19,239 bases of DNA from Ophiocordyceps camponoti-saundersi (nom. inval.) (taxonomy: Eukaryota > Ascomycota > Sordariomycetes > Hypocreales > Ophiocordycipitaceae). The notes under the pieces are model-generated. The model was not told the DNA's origin. It ran no database searches and saw only the letters and a list, made by a program, of their open reading frames with translations. The DNA lies in assembly GCA_003339415.1 (NCBI GenBank), contig PDHQ01000494.1, forward strand, positions 1 through 19,239, in the 5' to 3' direction. Positions within the stretch are counted from its first letter, which is position 1. Every line of letters starts with the position of its first letter. Made by a program: the position numbers and the translations under genes. Below are positions 1-9,600 of this stretch, piece after piece.

Positions 1-889
1 CCGAGGAATTAGTAGACTATTATTTTTTAAAAAGGAAATAGATAATAGGGATATATTTGCGAGCGGATAAAGTATAATAAGAGGGAAGAGTAAGAATCTG
101 CGGAATCTTAAATATATATAGAAGATAAAAGTATAATATATAAGTAATTAGGAGGATAATAATAGAAATAGAATATACGTATAAAATAGCGTTAAGATTA
201 TAAAAAGCTATAAGATATTAGGGTATAATAAATATAAATGCTAAGTATTAAGGTTAAAGAGGAAAAAACTAATTATATATAATTTATAAATAAATAGAAA
301 GAAGAGAAAGACGGTAAATTATAAAGATAATAAGTTATATAAGATAGGATATAGAAATATTATTATAGAATAGATTAACTATTATATATAAAGTACCTTA
401 ATAAAGATATAAAGGGTAATTTAACGAGGATAGGAACGGTTATATAAAAGACAAGAATGCGGAGCTAAGAGTATAGAGAGAAGCGTAAAAATTACTAAAA
501 TAAATATTTTATAAGGAATATTTATATATACTTCGTAGGAGCGAGTTTTAAAGATACTATAAAGAAATAAGTTAAATAGCAGATAGCTTACGTAGTTATC
601 TATATTTTATATACGCTAATAGCGACTAACTTTATATATTAAAAGGACCTATAACTATCGTTAGCTGCTAAATTATAAAAGTAAAAGAATATATATATAT
701 AAGTTTAAATATATATATAAAGGAATATTCCTAGGACGAATAGCTTAATAGTATATATATTAACCCTGTCCTATCTATATATATACCTAGTTATAGGATA
801 TAAACCTAAAAAATCGGTCGAATTATTTAGATTAACTAGTAATATATAAATAGCCTATACGATATAAAAGACTAGTAGAACCCGTATAA
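1..889. other. No gene recognised; AT-rich RIP-mutated sequence
   Basis: Purine-rich on the plus strand, with runs of ATATAT and many in-frame TAA/TAG in all frames I read. No protein motif, RNA gene or clear repeat was recognised. It may be the decayed edge of another transposon, but nothing in the sequence shows which. Confidence 0.6.
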
Positions 890-2110
890 CGGTATAATAG
901 TATTAAGGCCACTTCCTAGAAAACGGATCCGTGAAGTCCGTAAAATAGCTAATTAGAGGAAATAAATAACCGTAGAATACGTATAGACCGGTACGGCCGA
1001 TAGGATAATAACGAAACTACTTTATCGAAGATAGATCCGAAAAAAATTATAATATAGCTTATTATACGGGACAACCTATATATATATATATATAATAATA
1101 CGATACTATAAGACCTATATATATATAATATAGGATAGTGAAGAACCTAGCCCGTTAAAGATAAACCCGTAAAGTTTAGAAAATAGCTTATAGTCACGAC
1201 TTACTAGAGATAAACGACCCGTACGATACCGACAGGCCGGTATAACCGATAAGGGAGTAATAAATCCACTTACCCGAAGAAAGTCCTATTAAATTTAGGA
1301 GATAGCTTATTAGATAGGACGACCTATAAATACGAGTATATATAGATAAACACCGAGAGACCTATATAATAAGTAGATAGTAACGAACTTAACTCGTTAA
1401 AGATAGATCCGTTAAGTAATAAAATAGCTTATAGTTATAAGTTATTTAATATAAATAACCCGTACAATTCTTAGGGACCGTTAAGGCTAATAAGATAGCG
1501 ATAAATTTATATACGTGCCTAAAGAAAGTTCCGTCGAATTTAACCCTAGCTTATTTATAGGATAACCCGTAAATACGAGTATATATAAATAACTATAGAC
1601 CTATACTATATATATATATATATATAATAGTATAATAAGAGGACGGTAACGAACCGACTTCGTTAAAAATAGATCCGTTAAATTATAAAATAGCTTATAG
1701 TTATAATTTATTAGATATAAACGACCCGTAAATACGATACTAAGAGACCGGTAAGGCCGAAAGGATAGTAACGAATCGACTTCCTTAGAGATAGCTCCGT
1801 TAAATTTACGAAATAGCTTATTAGACGAGACGACCCGTATATATATATATATAAGTATAGACACCGAGAGATATATATATATAATAAGTAAGAGAGTAAC
1901 GAACTAACTACGTTAAAGATATATCCGTAAAATTATAAAATAGAATAGTTATAAGTTATAAGATATAAAGGCTAATATTATTCTTACTAACCGGTAGTGC
2001 GAGTAGGATAGTAACTAACCTACTTACTTAATAGTAAATTAGTTCTAGATAAAATAGTTTATTTTATATAAGCGACTAGCACGATATATATAGACCCGTA
2101 TAATACGTAT
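890..2110. repeat. Tandem array, ~120-bp units in ~245-bp A/B dimers
   Basis: The motif AAATAGCTTA or a close variant recurs near 942, 1051, 1181, 1301, 1421, 1544, 1687, 1811, 1937 and 2051, a period of about 107-145 bases and mostly 119-127. Each unit also carries a GACCCGTA-like box, a GAGACCGGTAAGGCC or CACCGAGAGACC box, and a GTAACGAA...CTTCGTTAAAGATAGATCCGTTAAA box. Units alternate. Type A follows the anchor with TAGTTATAAGTTA and carries the ACCGGTAAGGCC box. Type B follows it with TTAGACGAGACGACC and carries the ATATATA plus CACCGAGAG box. Longer units are explained by expanded (TA)n runs in type B. Unit length is near 40 codons, so a decayed repeat protein is possible, but no frame gave a known repeat motif. 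A GTG-initiated 87-codon frame at 1601-1864 (minus) is just a chance open stretch through this array. Confidence 0.8.
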
Positions 2111-2190
2111 ATATAAAAGTTACCGGCGACTTGCCTAAGGCTATTTCGACTATTACGTGAAGAATTATTATATAAGGTTAAGCGGGTGTT

Positions 2191-2223
2191 TATTAATACC
2201 GCGAAAGTATTTCGGGATTAATA
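2191..2223. repeat. Short interrupted palindrome
   Basis: Outer arms TATTAAT (2191-2197) and ATTAATA (2217-2223) are perfect inverted copies; inner arms CGAAA (2202-2206) and TTTCG (2210-2214) flank a 3-base loop. It lies between the tandem array and the plus-strand gag/protease remnant. It could be an old element end or a simple hairpin; its function is unknown. Confidence 0.5.
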
Positions 2224-2224
2224 A

Positions 2225-3140
2225 AGAGAACTTAAATAAATAGAAATAAATTATATATATAAAAATAGTATATATATTTTAATAGATATATAGTTAGACG
2301 TAGAGGAAGATTAGTATAGGGATAAGAAAAGGGAAGGATAGGCACGATACGCGTAGGCAATATATAAATAGCGTAGTATACTAAGTTTATATATATAATA
2401 TTAATTTGTCGATAAGGGAACGACTTTAAAGTGAAATAATAAAAGTAAGATATATTAAATAACGCAGATTTATTCTTAAAGAGCCTAAATATGTTTATAT
2501 AGAATAGTTAACCTAAGCAGGAAAAATAAAATAATAGATAAAGTAGTAACGGTAGAATATAATATAAATCGGGGTTAGGAATTAGAAGTAATAATAAATT
2601 ATTTTATCTATAGTAAAGTTTCGTATTAGATTACGTATAAAATTAAAGGAATAAGGTAAGTAATATAATATATAAGTAGTAACCTAATTTCTAATAAGAT
2701 AAGATATAGTTAAGAGAGAGGACCCTTTAAATTTATAAAACTATATATAGGGGTATATCTTATATAAGTTTTATATCTCTATTAAATAGTTTTAGTAACG
2801 AAGTAATAAACGAAAGAATATATCGGCGTATATCTTATAGAGCGAAGATAATAAGTAAGTTATTATATATTATAGGAGTAATGCTAATATTTTATAAGTA
2901 ATAGCGTATATAACTAACGTTATATATATAATTAGATCGAGGATATTATAACTAAAAACGTATATTAGATATATTAAGTATTAAGGTATAGGGGAAAGAA
3001 AGGTTTATAAACTAGAAAGATAAGGATAAATTTATAAGTAGTTACTAGCTGCTAATATTTAGGATAAAGATAATAACGTAAGATAAAAAGCGTATAAAAG
3101 ATAATAAGGGCGGAAGTTTAAATAGTTAATATAAAGACTT
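2225..3140 (+). pseudogene. Gag-like decayed coding region (plus strand)
   Basis: Plus-strand frames here give Lys/Arg/Glu-rich, protein-like stretches (around 2290-2400 and 2760-3120) in which the stops are TAA/TAG explainable by CAA/CAG/TGG. The position directly upstream of a retropepsin-like domain on the same strand is where gag sits in Ty3/Gypsy elements. I could not find a CCHC knuckle or a capsid motif, and frame use changes between the stretches. The gag call therefore rests on position and composition only. It may instead be unrelated sequence. Confidence 0.25.
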
Positions 3141-3234
3141 ACGATAAGTTATAGGAACCGGTATTAGTATTCCTACTATATAGGCTAAAAAATTCAAAAA
3201 ACTACTATAGCTTATAATACTAACGACGGCATAT

Positions 3235-3635
3235 AGCGCAATATTCGATATCGTCGGCAAAGAAGGCTATATAAGGATACGAGAGTATTATATTAATAAT
3301 ACTAGTTATAAATACTTTATATTAAGGGACTAGCTAGACTTTATCTTATACTTAGAGAAAGATATAAGGAAGTCGACTAATATTAAAGGTTTTAATAATT
3401 AGGGGATAAAAGGTTAGGCGGAATTTACGGTTTATATCCTAGGTATAAAGGATAAAACGCTATATATCGGAATAGTTAGGACTAAGGCATAGATCGTAGA
3501 TAATCTTACGGAGGGCCTTATATTAGGATAAGAATAGCTCCTACTAAATAAAGTATATATATTTAGTTCGATAAAGATAGTTTAGATATATTTATATATA
3601 AGCCTATATATATTAGCAGAGGTTTATAGAAAATA
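3235..3635 (+). pseudogene. Retropepsin-like protease domain of a second LTR element
   Basis: One frame (codons starting at 3235) runs about 130 codons with scattered TAA/TAG. It reads N-T-S at 3298-3306, where the retropepsin D-T-S/G motif is expected. About 74 codons later comes an acidic-hydrophobic stretch ending GLILG with a following E (3514-3534), resembling the conserved VDNL...ILIG(M)D segment that closes aspartic protease domains in fungal Gypsy-type polyproteins. The catalytic Asp appears as Asn: AAT follows a T, as expected if GAT was hit by TpG-to-TpA change. It is on the strand opposite to the large Gypsy element and so belongs to a different insertion. No reverse transcriptase was recognised downstream, so this copy looks truncated. 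The family assignment is by motif only. Confidence 0.45.
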
Positions 3636-4560
3636 ATTATAAATTTTAGGCCGAAGTATATATCTCGGATAATACTTACTATATAGATTTATAACTATAT
3701 CCTTAATCCGTTAATTTTAGATATCGTAAAATATTAGGAAAAGATATAATAATACCGGACGTAGGAGGGTAGGGGAGGTAGGGTCTATTTAGCATTATTA
3801 TAATAGATAACGCTAATAGCTAGAATAAAAGTAACTAAAGCGGGATAATATATTTTTAATAGCGGAGGTAAGAAGACCGGCATAAACGCGTCCGCTTCCT
3901 TAAGTAAAGGATAATATAGCGTTATTAATAGCTATAATAATAGCGGAGGAGATAGCCTATTATATAATATAATTTTCGCGTCGCTTCGCTAGGGTAGATA
4001 GAGGTTACGAGAGAGAATCGGTACTTATTAAGTCGATTACGTTTACCGGAGACGGCGACTCGCTCTAAAGAGTAAGGTTAATTAAGTCGGTAGGTAGTAT
4101 AGAGAGGGGAGAAGGTAGACAACTAGTAGGTATATTAAGAGGTATTATAATAAGATAAGGGTAGTATAGTTAGAAATAATATAAGCAATTTAGGTTATAG
4201 CGGGTAGAAATAGATAGCTGCCGCTAGGGTATATATATTAGGGTAGAAAGATAAAAGGGTAAAAGGATAGAGGGGTAGCTTATATATAGTTTTTTTTTAT
4301 TTATATAAGTATAAGTTATAGCGTATATTAATAAGATTATAAAAATATAATACGCTAAATATATAGAGTTATACGACATTATACGATAAAGTATAAAAAT
4401 ACTAAAAAATTTAAATAAGGTTTTATATCGTTAATATAAGGAGGGAGGTTTACTATATATATTAAAAATAAACTAGTAATAAGCAGGTATCCCTAGTTAA
4501 GGAAGTAGGAAAGAACTATATAAGGTCCTATAATATATATATATATATAAGGGATTATTC
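3636..4560. other. No gene recognised; purine-rich stretch
   Basis: Contains a G-rich tract on the plus strand (about 3764-3785, GGAGGGTAGGGGAGG type), two copies of a TAATAGCGGAGG motif (near 3858 and 3940), and another GGGTA-rich stretch at 4220-4275. A GATAGCCTATTATATA-type AT run is also present. No reverse transcriptase motif was found despite the protease-like domain upstream. Confidence 0.5.
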
Positions 4561-7500
4561 TAAAGTTTCGGGCCTTAATTAAATTACTCTTCCTAAAACG
4601 CTCTCTCTACCTTCTATCGTTATATTAGAAATTAAATCCTTATCTCTTTTCCTATAGAAAATTACTATATACCTTAACTAGCTAAGGTTAGAGATCTTAA
4701 CCTTATACTAGTTAAAGAGTAGGATCACGTATAATAATATGCTAAGGTAGGTATCGGCTAAGCTAGCGTAAGGTATTATTAAAGGTAAAAAACGTAGAAA
4801 GTTAATCGACTATCTTATAATTTCTTTAACTTATCTAAGGAGTATTACTTAAATAGCTACGGGAATTAAGCTAAAGAATGTTCCGATACTATAATATAAA
4901 ATTTATATAACGACGGAAAACTAAATAAAACGGTTACGTATTCGTTAAAAGATTTCACTTCCTTAACGCTAGTTTATTATTATTATTTTTAACGTCCTCT
5001 ACTATAGCGAGGCTATAACGCTAGTTCCTATCTTATATTATTAACCTATTACGATACTAAGTATAAGTATACGATTAGTAATCGTATTAAAACCGATTTA
5101 ATATATATTTAGGATAAATTCTAAAACTAAACAAAGCTATAATATTAGCTTATTATATCTAAAGCTAAGATAGATAATAAAAGCTTACCTATCCCTTACT
5201 TATAAGAATAGCTAGTTATCGTTCTCCGCCTCTCCTCTCGATATTATATATATTAGAATAATATTACTAAATATTCTCGGGGTATTAAAGCGGAGAGCAC
5301 GATTTGTATAAGTTTAGTATCGGTTTTCTTCTAAATATTAGCTACTAACTATTTAAGCTACTTTTTACTTACTTAATCGCACTATATTAGCATATTATAA
5401 ATAGAGAACTTTATTTAGGTATCTTCGAGGTTAGCTAAGATTATATAACGTAAAGTTCTCTTTAATCTTAGTTTTCTCGGCTAATTTTAGTTATTTTTAA
5501 GCCTTTAACTATTAAGTATACTTAATTATAAGGAAAGTCTTATATAAGTAAGAGGATTCTCCTAACTAAAAACTATATCTTAGTTATATTACCGGATATA
5601 TTTCCTTTACTTAATTTCTTATTTAGGTTCTATCTTTTTAACGAAACGCGTTCTTATTAATATTTATATTATTTTTATTAAAATAATATTCTACCGTAAC
5701 GATAGGAGCTAATAACTATCCTCTACTAAAGTAGAAAATCGGCTTTTAATAATTAAACTCCTCGACTAGAATATATATACTAAGCTTAATATAGATATTA
5801 TTATAATACTACGAGACGCTTACTATTAACCTAGCACCTAGGAATAACCTTAAACTACTAAGTTACGATAGTTCGCTACTATAGCTTTATAAGCTATTAG
5901 CGAGGTACTAAAGGAGGAACCTAAAGAATAATTAAAGTATTAGTTACTACTAGCTAATAATAATCTCTTACTAGCGATAACTAATACTTTATTAAAGGCT
6001 CCTAGATCTAAACTAAGGACTACTAAACTTAATAACTAGTTAGTATAGAGATACTTAACTCTACTAATAGTTAACCTAAGTATAAAAAAAGAAACCTTTT
6101 TCGCTATATCTATATCCTCCGAGTACTTTTACGGTTTCTAAGGAACTTTTTTAATAGCCGTATAAAGGCTCTATCTTATAACCTTAAGCGTTCGCGAACT
6201 AAGTATATAAATATTTAAATAAAATTTTTCTAGTATTAAGCGATATAGGATAAGTTAGAGAAACTTAGGTCTTATAATACTTATTAACTATCGACGAATA
6301 ACTAGATATTAAGCTACTAAAGATAGGTATTTATCTATAAATTTAACGAGAATAGCTTTAATATAAAGTATAAAGCTCGTATAGTTATTTAAGGCGATCT
6401 TTAAGAAAAGTCTAGCTTACCTCTCTATACCTTAACCTTACTAACGAAGTCTTATAAACTACTAATAGGTCTCGTAATATCTTATAACTTTAAAGCACGT
6501 TAGTTTAACCTTATTAACGCCTTCCTAAACTTTACGCTATAATAAAATAAGTAAGTATTTTATTAATTATATAATAGTTTTAAGTAACTTAGTAAAGTTA
6601 TACTCCCCTTTTTAATACGAGACTCTTTTAGCTTACCTTCTTCGTAAGGGTTTTATTTCTCCTAAAAAGATAATTATATCTAAACTAAGGATTCCTTAAT
6701 TTTTTTCCTTTATATCGATAATTTTAGCCTAATATATCTACCTTAAGATAAAAAGGTAAAGTTTTCCTTAATAAATATAAGAAAGATTTTATAATCTTAG
6801 ATTTAAGAGGTTTATCGTAGTTCCTTAGATTAATATATAACGGGATAAGATAATATAATAAATTTTTCTCCCGTAATAAGCGTATACTAAGAAACTTAGT
6901 ATAAAGTTTAAGATATAAATATAGAAGAAATTCTCTAAGGCGTTTTCGCTTAAGAAACTCTTTCTATAAAAAGGATAAATAACTCCCTAGTAAGTAATAC
7001 TATACTAACTACTTATTAACTCTATTAGTTATATAGTAATTATTATTTAGTAAGATTTTATAGAATCTATTAGATATATATATTTAAGCTATATTCTAGA
7101 ATTTACTTTTCCTCTACTAAACCTAAGACCTATACCTTACGTTCTGCGGAAACGAGTCGAAATCCGCACTATTATACGCGGAATACTTTAGTAGTGCTTA
7201 ATTCGTAGAAATACCTAAGAGGAGGAGTAGTTTCGGATATATTATATATCTCTTTAGTGCCGTATTTTAATATAATTAGGAAACTAAGAGACGATTACGA
7301 TAAGCACTACTAAAGTAAAACTACTTACTCTTATTTTTATAGCGAAAGAACTAATCGCCCTTTATTACCTTAGCGATAAACTTCGTATTATTCCCTTAAA
7401 CCCTCCGAAGTTTTTTTATAATAATATATAAATAAAACGCTTACTAACGGAAGATACGTTAAAGCTATTAACTAGGCTACGATATATTAATATTTTTTTT

Positions 7501-7650
7501 TTTTTTAGTATTAGCTATAATAGGAGATTTAAGATATATATATTAAGATCGCTTAGATCTAAACTTTAGCTAAGGTTAGAGATAAGTTTATAAAACCTAT
7601 TTAAGGATAATTACTTAAGGAATTATAAAACGAACTTAAGCTTTAAGGTA
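4560..7650 (-). pseudogene. Decayed coding-like region, identity and frame unresolved
   Basis: The plus strand is pyrimidine-rich and the minus strand purine-rich. Minus-strand frames give long protein-like stretches with TAA/TAG at about one codon in twelve. At least two minus frames look about equally open, as does one plus frame over 6850-7400, so openness is not diagnostic at this base composition. No transposase, polymerase, helicase or recombinase motif was recognised. It may continue the frame described at 7650-8345, giving a protein of more than 1,000 residues, but I could not prove frame continuity. A run of 14 T (7493-7506) interrupts it. Confidence 0.3.
7184..7317. repeat. Perfect 17-bp inverted repeat around a ~100-bp loop
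   Basis: TACTTTAGTAGTGCTTA at 7184-7200 is the exact reverse complement of 7301-7317. After a 2-base bulge the pairing extends by five more bases (TCGTA at 7203-7207 with TACGA at 7296-7300). Such a long perfect arm is unlikely by chance, even in AT-rich DNA. It could be the termini of a very small inserted element or a hairpin. Confidence 0.75.
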
Positions 7651-8345
7651 AGGCTAATTAGCTTACTATAAGTTATATATATCTTACTTTACTTTATATA
7701 TCTTATTTTAACTTATATTTTAATATTATTATTTGTATAGGCGTTATTCTTCTAAATTTACTAAATATAGACGATTTTATATTATCTTAAAAGTTTAGTT
7801 ACGACTCCGTTAACGACGCTCCCTCTCGGCGTCCACTTAACGCTACTAGGTAGGAGTAAGTTTATAAGGATAGGGTATTCCCGTAAGCTAAGTAATAGTA
7901 TAGTGAAGATATAGAGGCGATAGGAGGCCGCTATACTTATCTTCGACCTTAGGGCTATCCTCTAGCTTAATAACCTCCTTTTCTTCCGCGGGGTTATTAT
8001 CGTTAGGAATAGTAATAGCTAACTAAGTAGATAAACTAGCTATTTTAGTAGCGCGCTAGAATATATAACGACGGGCTTAGCTAGCTTAGATATATAACCT
8101 ATAAGCCTTATATTAAAACCCTTCGAGAGAAACGTAATAATTAAAAAGGTAAGCTAAAGTTCGTTAACGCGGGTATTACTTATAAGGTATAGCGTTAGTA
8201 GAACCGTAACTCTATACGAGAAGCGTACGGAAATATCCGTTATTACGTATAATTTAACTTTTAACTATCTATAACGGAGTCGTAATAAGAGCTCGGAGGG
8301 TAACGTTACATGCAGGCGTAGCGAGTGCTTATATCTTAGCGTCCT
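7650..8345 (-). pseudogene. Decayed frame for a charged protein of unknown family
   Basis: Read leftward from about 8345, one minus frame (codons whose lowest base is 1 modulo 3, for example 8341-8343) stays protein-like for about 230 codons. An N-terminal part of mixed composition (8345-8030) is followed by an acidic block with P-A-E-E-K-E-V and L-E-D-S-P-K-V-E-D-K near 7985-7910. Next comes a basic, Glu/Arg/Gln-rich stretch (V-D-A-E-R-E-R-R) near 7835-7805. Stops are TAA/TAG and fall where Gln or Trp would be plausible. This patterned charge is unlike the other frames and supports coding on this strand. The frame may continue left of 7650. No known domain was recognised. A plus-strand frame over the same bases is also quite open (three stops in about 107 codons at 8041-8340), so strand is not certain. 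Confidence 0.4.
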
Positions 8346-8544
8346 AAAAAGAAGCTTCGTATTATTTTTTTTTTTCTTCTAAGAGTCCTAAATATAGAGG
8401 ATTTATAAGAAGAGACTTATATTAATATATAGTATATTTAATATATTATTTATCTAGGGATTGGCTATTACGATACTAAGTAGGCGGTATTTTCTATTAA
8501 TACCCTTTTATATAAGAACGGGAAACTTTATTTTTAAAAGTAAT
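8346..8544. other. AT-rich spacer with T-run; possible leader of the 7650-8345 frame
   Basis: An 11-T run (8365-8375) and AT-rich sequence with TATATTAATATATAG near 8430. No gene. If the minus frame to its left is real, this would be its 5' flank, but no start codon or promoter can be fixed after RIP. Confidence 0.4.
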
Positions 8545-8660
8545 ATAAAGAAGAAGAAAGAAGCTGCCGAAGGAAGGAGAAGAAGAGGATAAGCGAAGAA
8601 GAAAAGTAGAAGAGGATAAGGAAAGAAGAAAAGAAAAAGAGAAAGGGAGAAGGGAAGAGG
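8545..8660. repeat. GA-rich low-complexity tract
   Basis: Almost pure purine on the plus strand (AAGAAGAAGAAAGAAG, GAAGAAGAGGATAAGCGAAG and similar). Such tracts contain almost no CpA or TpG on either strand and so escape RIP. In one plus frame it reads as Lys/Arg/Glu-rich, but this follows from the composition alone. Confidence 0.8.
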
Positions 8661-8723
8661 GCTATTTATACCCTCTAAGGATATCTTATTAAGCCTAATT
8701 AATTTATAGGTGTAAAAGAGCAG

Positions 8724-8867
8724 TAAATAAATAGATATCTCCCTTAGGGAATAGGAAGAGTAATAAATAGGTTTATCCCTTAGGAGATAAGAAGAGTAGT
8801 AAATAGGTTTATCCCTTAGGGATGGGAAGGACGATTAACGAGTTTATCGCTTAAGGGATAAGAAGAG
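8724..8867. repeat. Minisatellite, four copies of a ~36-bp unit
   Basis: Four consecutive copies of a unit like TAATAGGTTTATCCCTTAGG plus GATAAGAAGAG: about 8724-8760, 8761-8796, 8797-8832 and 8833-8867. Each holds a CCCTTAGGGA-type core that is itself nearly palindromic. Copies 2 and 3 are closest; copies 1 and 4 are more diverged. Confidence 0.8.
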
Positions 8868-9276
8868 TAGTTAAAAAGATACGTACGTAAAGTCTTTTAC
8901 GTTTTTTTTTTTTTTCGCTTTAAGGTTTCGATAATCTCTTCTTACGATTTTTAAAGATAAGGTTCCGGCTTATTAGATACTTCTAAATAAGCTTATAAGC
9001 CTAAGTAAGTATATTATATATATATATATAAGAAAGTATCTCCTTTATACCGTGAAAGTAAGTATTAGTCTTAGAAATAACGGTTATAAACGTAAAAAGG
9101 AAACGGTCTTTAAAGAATAGTTATAGGTATATATCTAAGTAGTAAGATTAAGGCGTTATTATTTATATTTACTACTTATAAGAAAGGATATCGGTCCTTA
9201 CTACGTTTTTAGATAAGATTTAAGAGATAATATCTAAATCTAAAAAATAAGGGGTAAAGGAAAATTATTATATAGT
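8868..9276. other. Left flank of the Gypsy element, no gene recognised
   Basis: AT-rich with a 14-T run (8902-8915) and (TA)n at about 9013-9030. Nothing protein-like was identified. This is the apparent insertion target on the left side of the LTR element. Confidence 0.5.
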
Positions 9277-9486
9277 TTACTAGCTAGATAAGTTAGAGGC
9301 TAAGGGATTAAATAAGCTAATTATAAGTATAAGAAATAAGCTTAATACGAAGATTAATAAGTGCCCTTATTAATTAATATATATATATATCCTCTAGGAA
9401 TAACTGCCCCCTATATGGGCAGTTAAGCAAATATTAGTTATATAACCGGAATAACGCTATTCCCTTTTAACCTTCCCCCTCTAGCT
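9277..9486 (-). repeat. 3' LTR of the Gypsy element (left copy)
   Basis: Direct repeat of 18305-18514 with roughly nine in ten positions identical and the same length. Shared landmarks are TTACTAGCTAGA at the left edge, a CTTATTAATTAATATATATATAT run, CCTCTAGGAATAACT, and a CCTTCCCCCTCTAGCT right edge. The ends carry short inverted termini (AGCTAGA / TCTAGCT). An internal perfect 9-bp hairpin is present: TAACTGCCC (9401-9409) and GGGCAGTTA (9417-9425). This copy keeps several TpG/CpA sites that are converted in the right copy. In the minus orientation it lies downstream of the extra frame. Confidence 0.8.
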
Positions 9487-9600
9487 AGTCTATTACTAAT
9501 ATTAAAATAATAAATTAAAATTTAAAAATAAAATAGATAAAAGGAAGGATAAAAAGCAAGCTAATAAATAAGAAAGAAATAAATAATAGGAAGAAATAGG

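Noticed and set aside
1601..1864. An 87-codon minus-strand open frame starting with GTG
   Set aside because: It lies wholly inside the tandem array, crosses unit borders, ends in an Ile/Tyr run made by (TA)n, and lacks an ATG. The openness is a chance product of the repeat sequence.
7141..7200. A possible tRNA-like hairpin (TGCGGA...TCCGCA)
   Set aside because: Only a 6-bp stem is present; no anticodon arm, T-arm consensus or acceptor stem can be completed around it.
4560..7200. A single unbroken reading frame of more than 1,000 codons
   Set aside because: On checking coordinates, my first reading had slipped phase near 7240, and both the slipped and the correct frame looked equally open. 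Openness alone cannot support one long gene here.
8724..8867. A CRISPR-like array of short repeats
   Set aside because: The copies are contiguous without unique spacers and the DNA is clearly fungal; this is a minisatellite.
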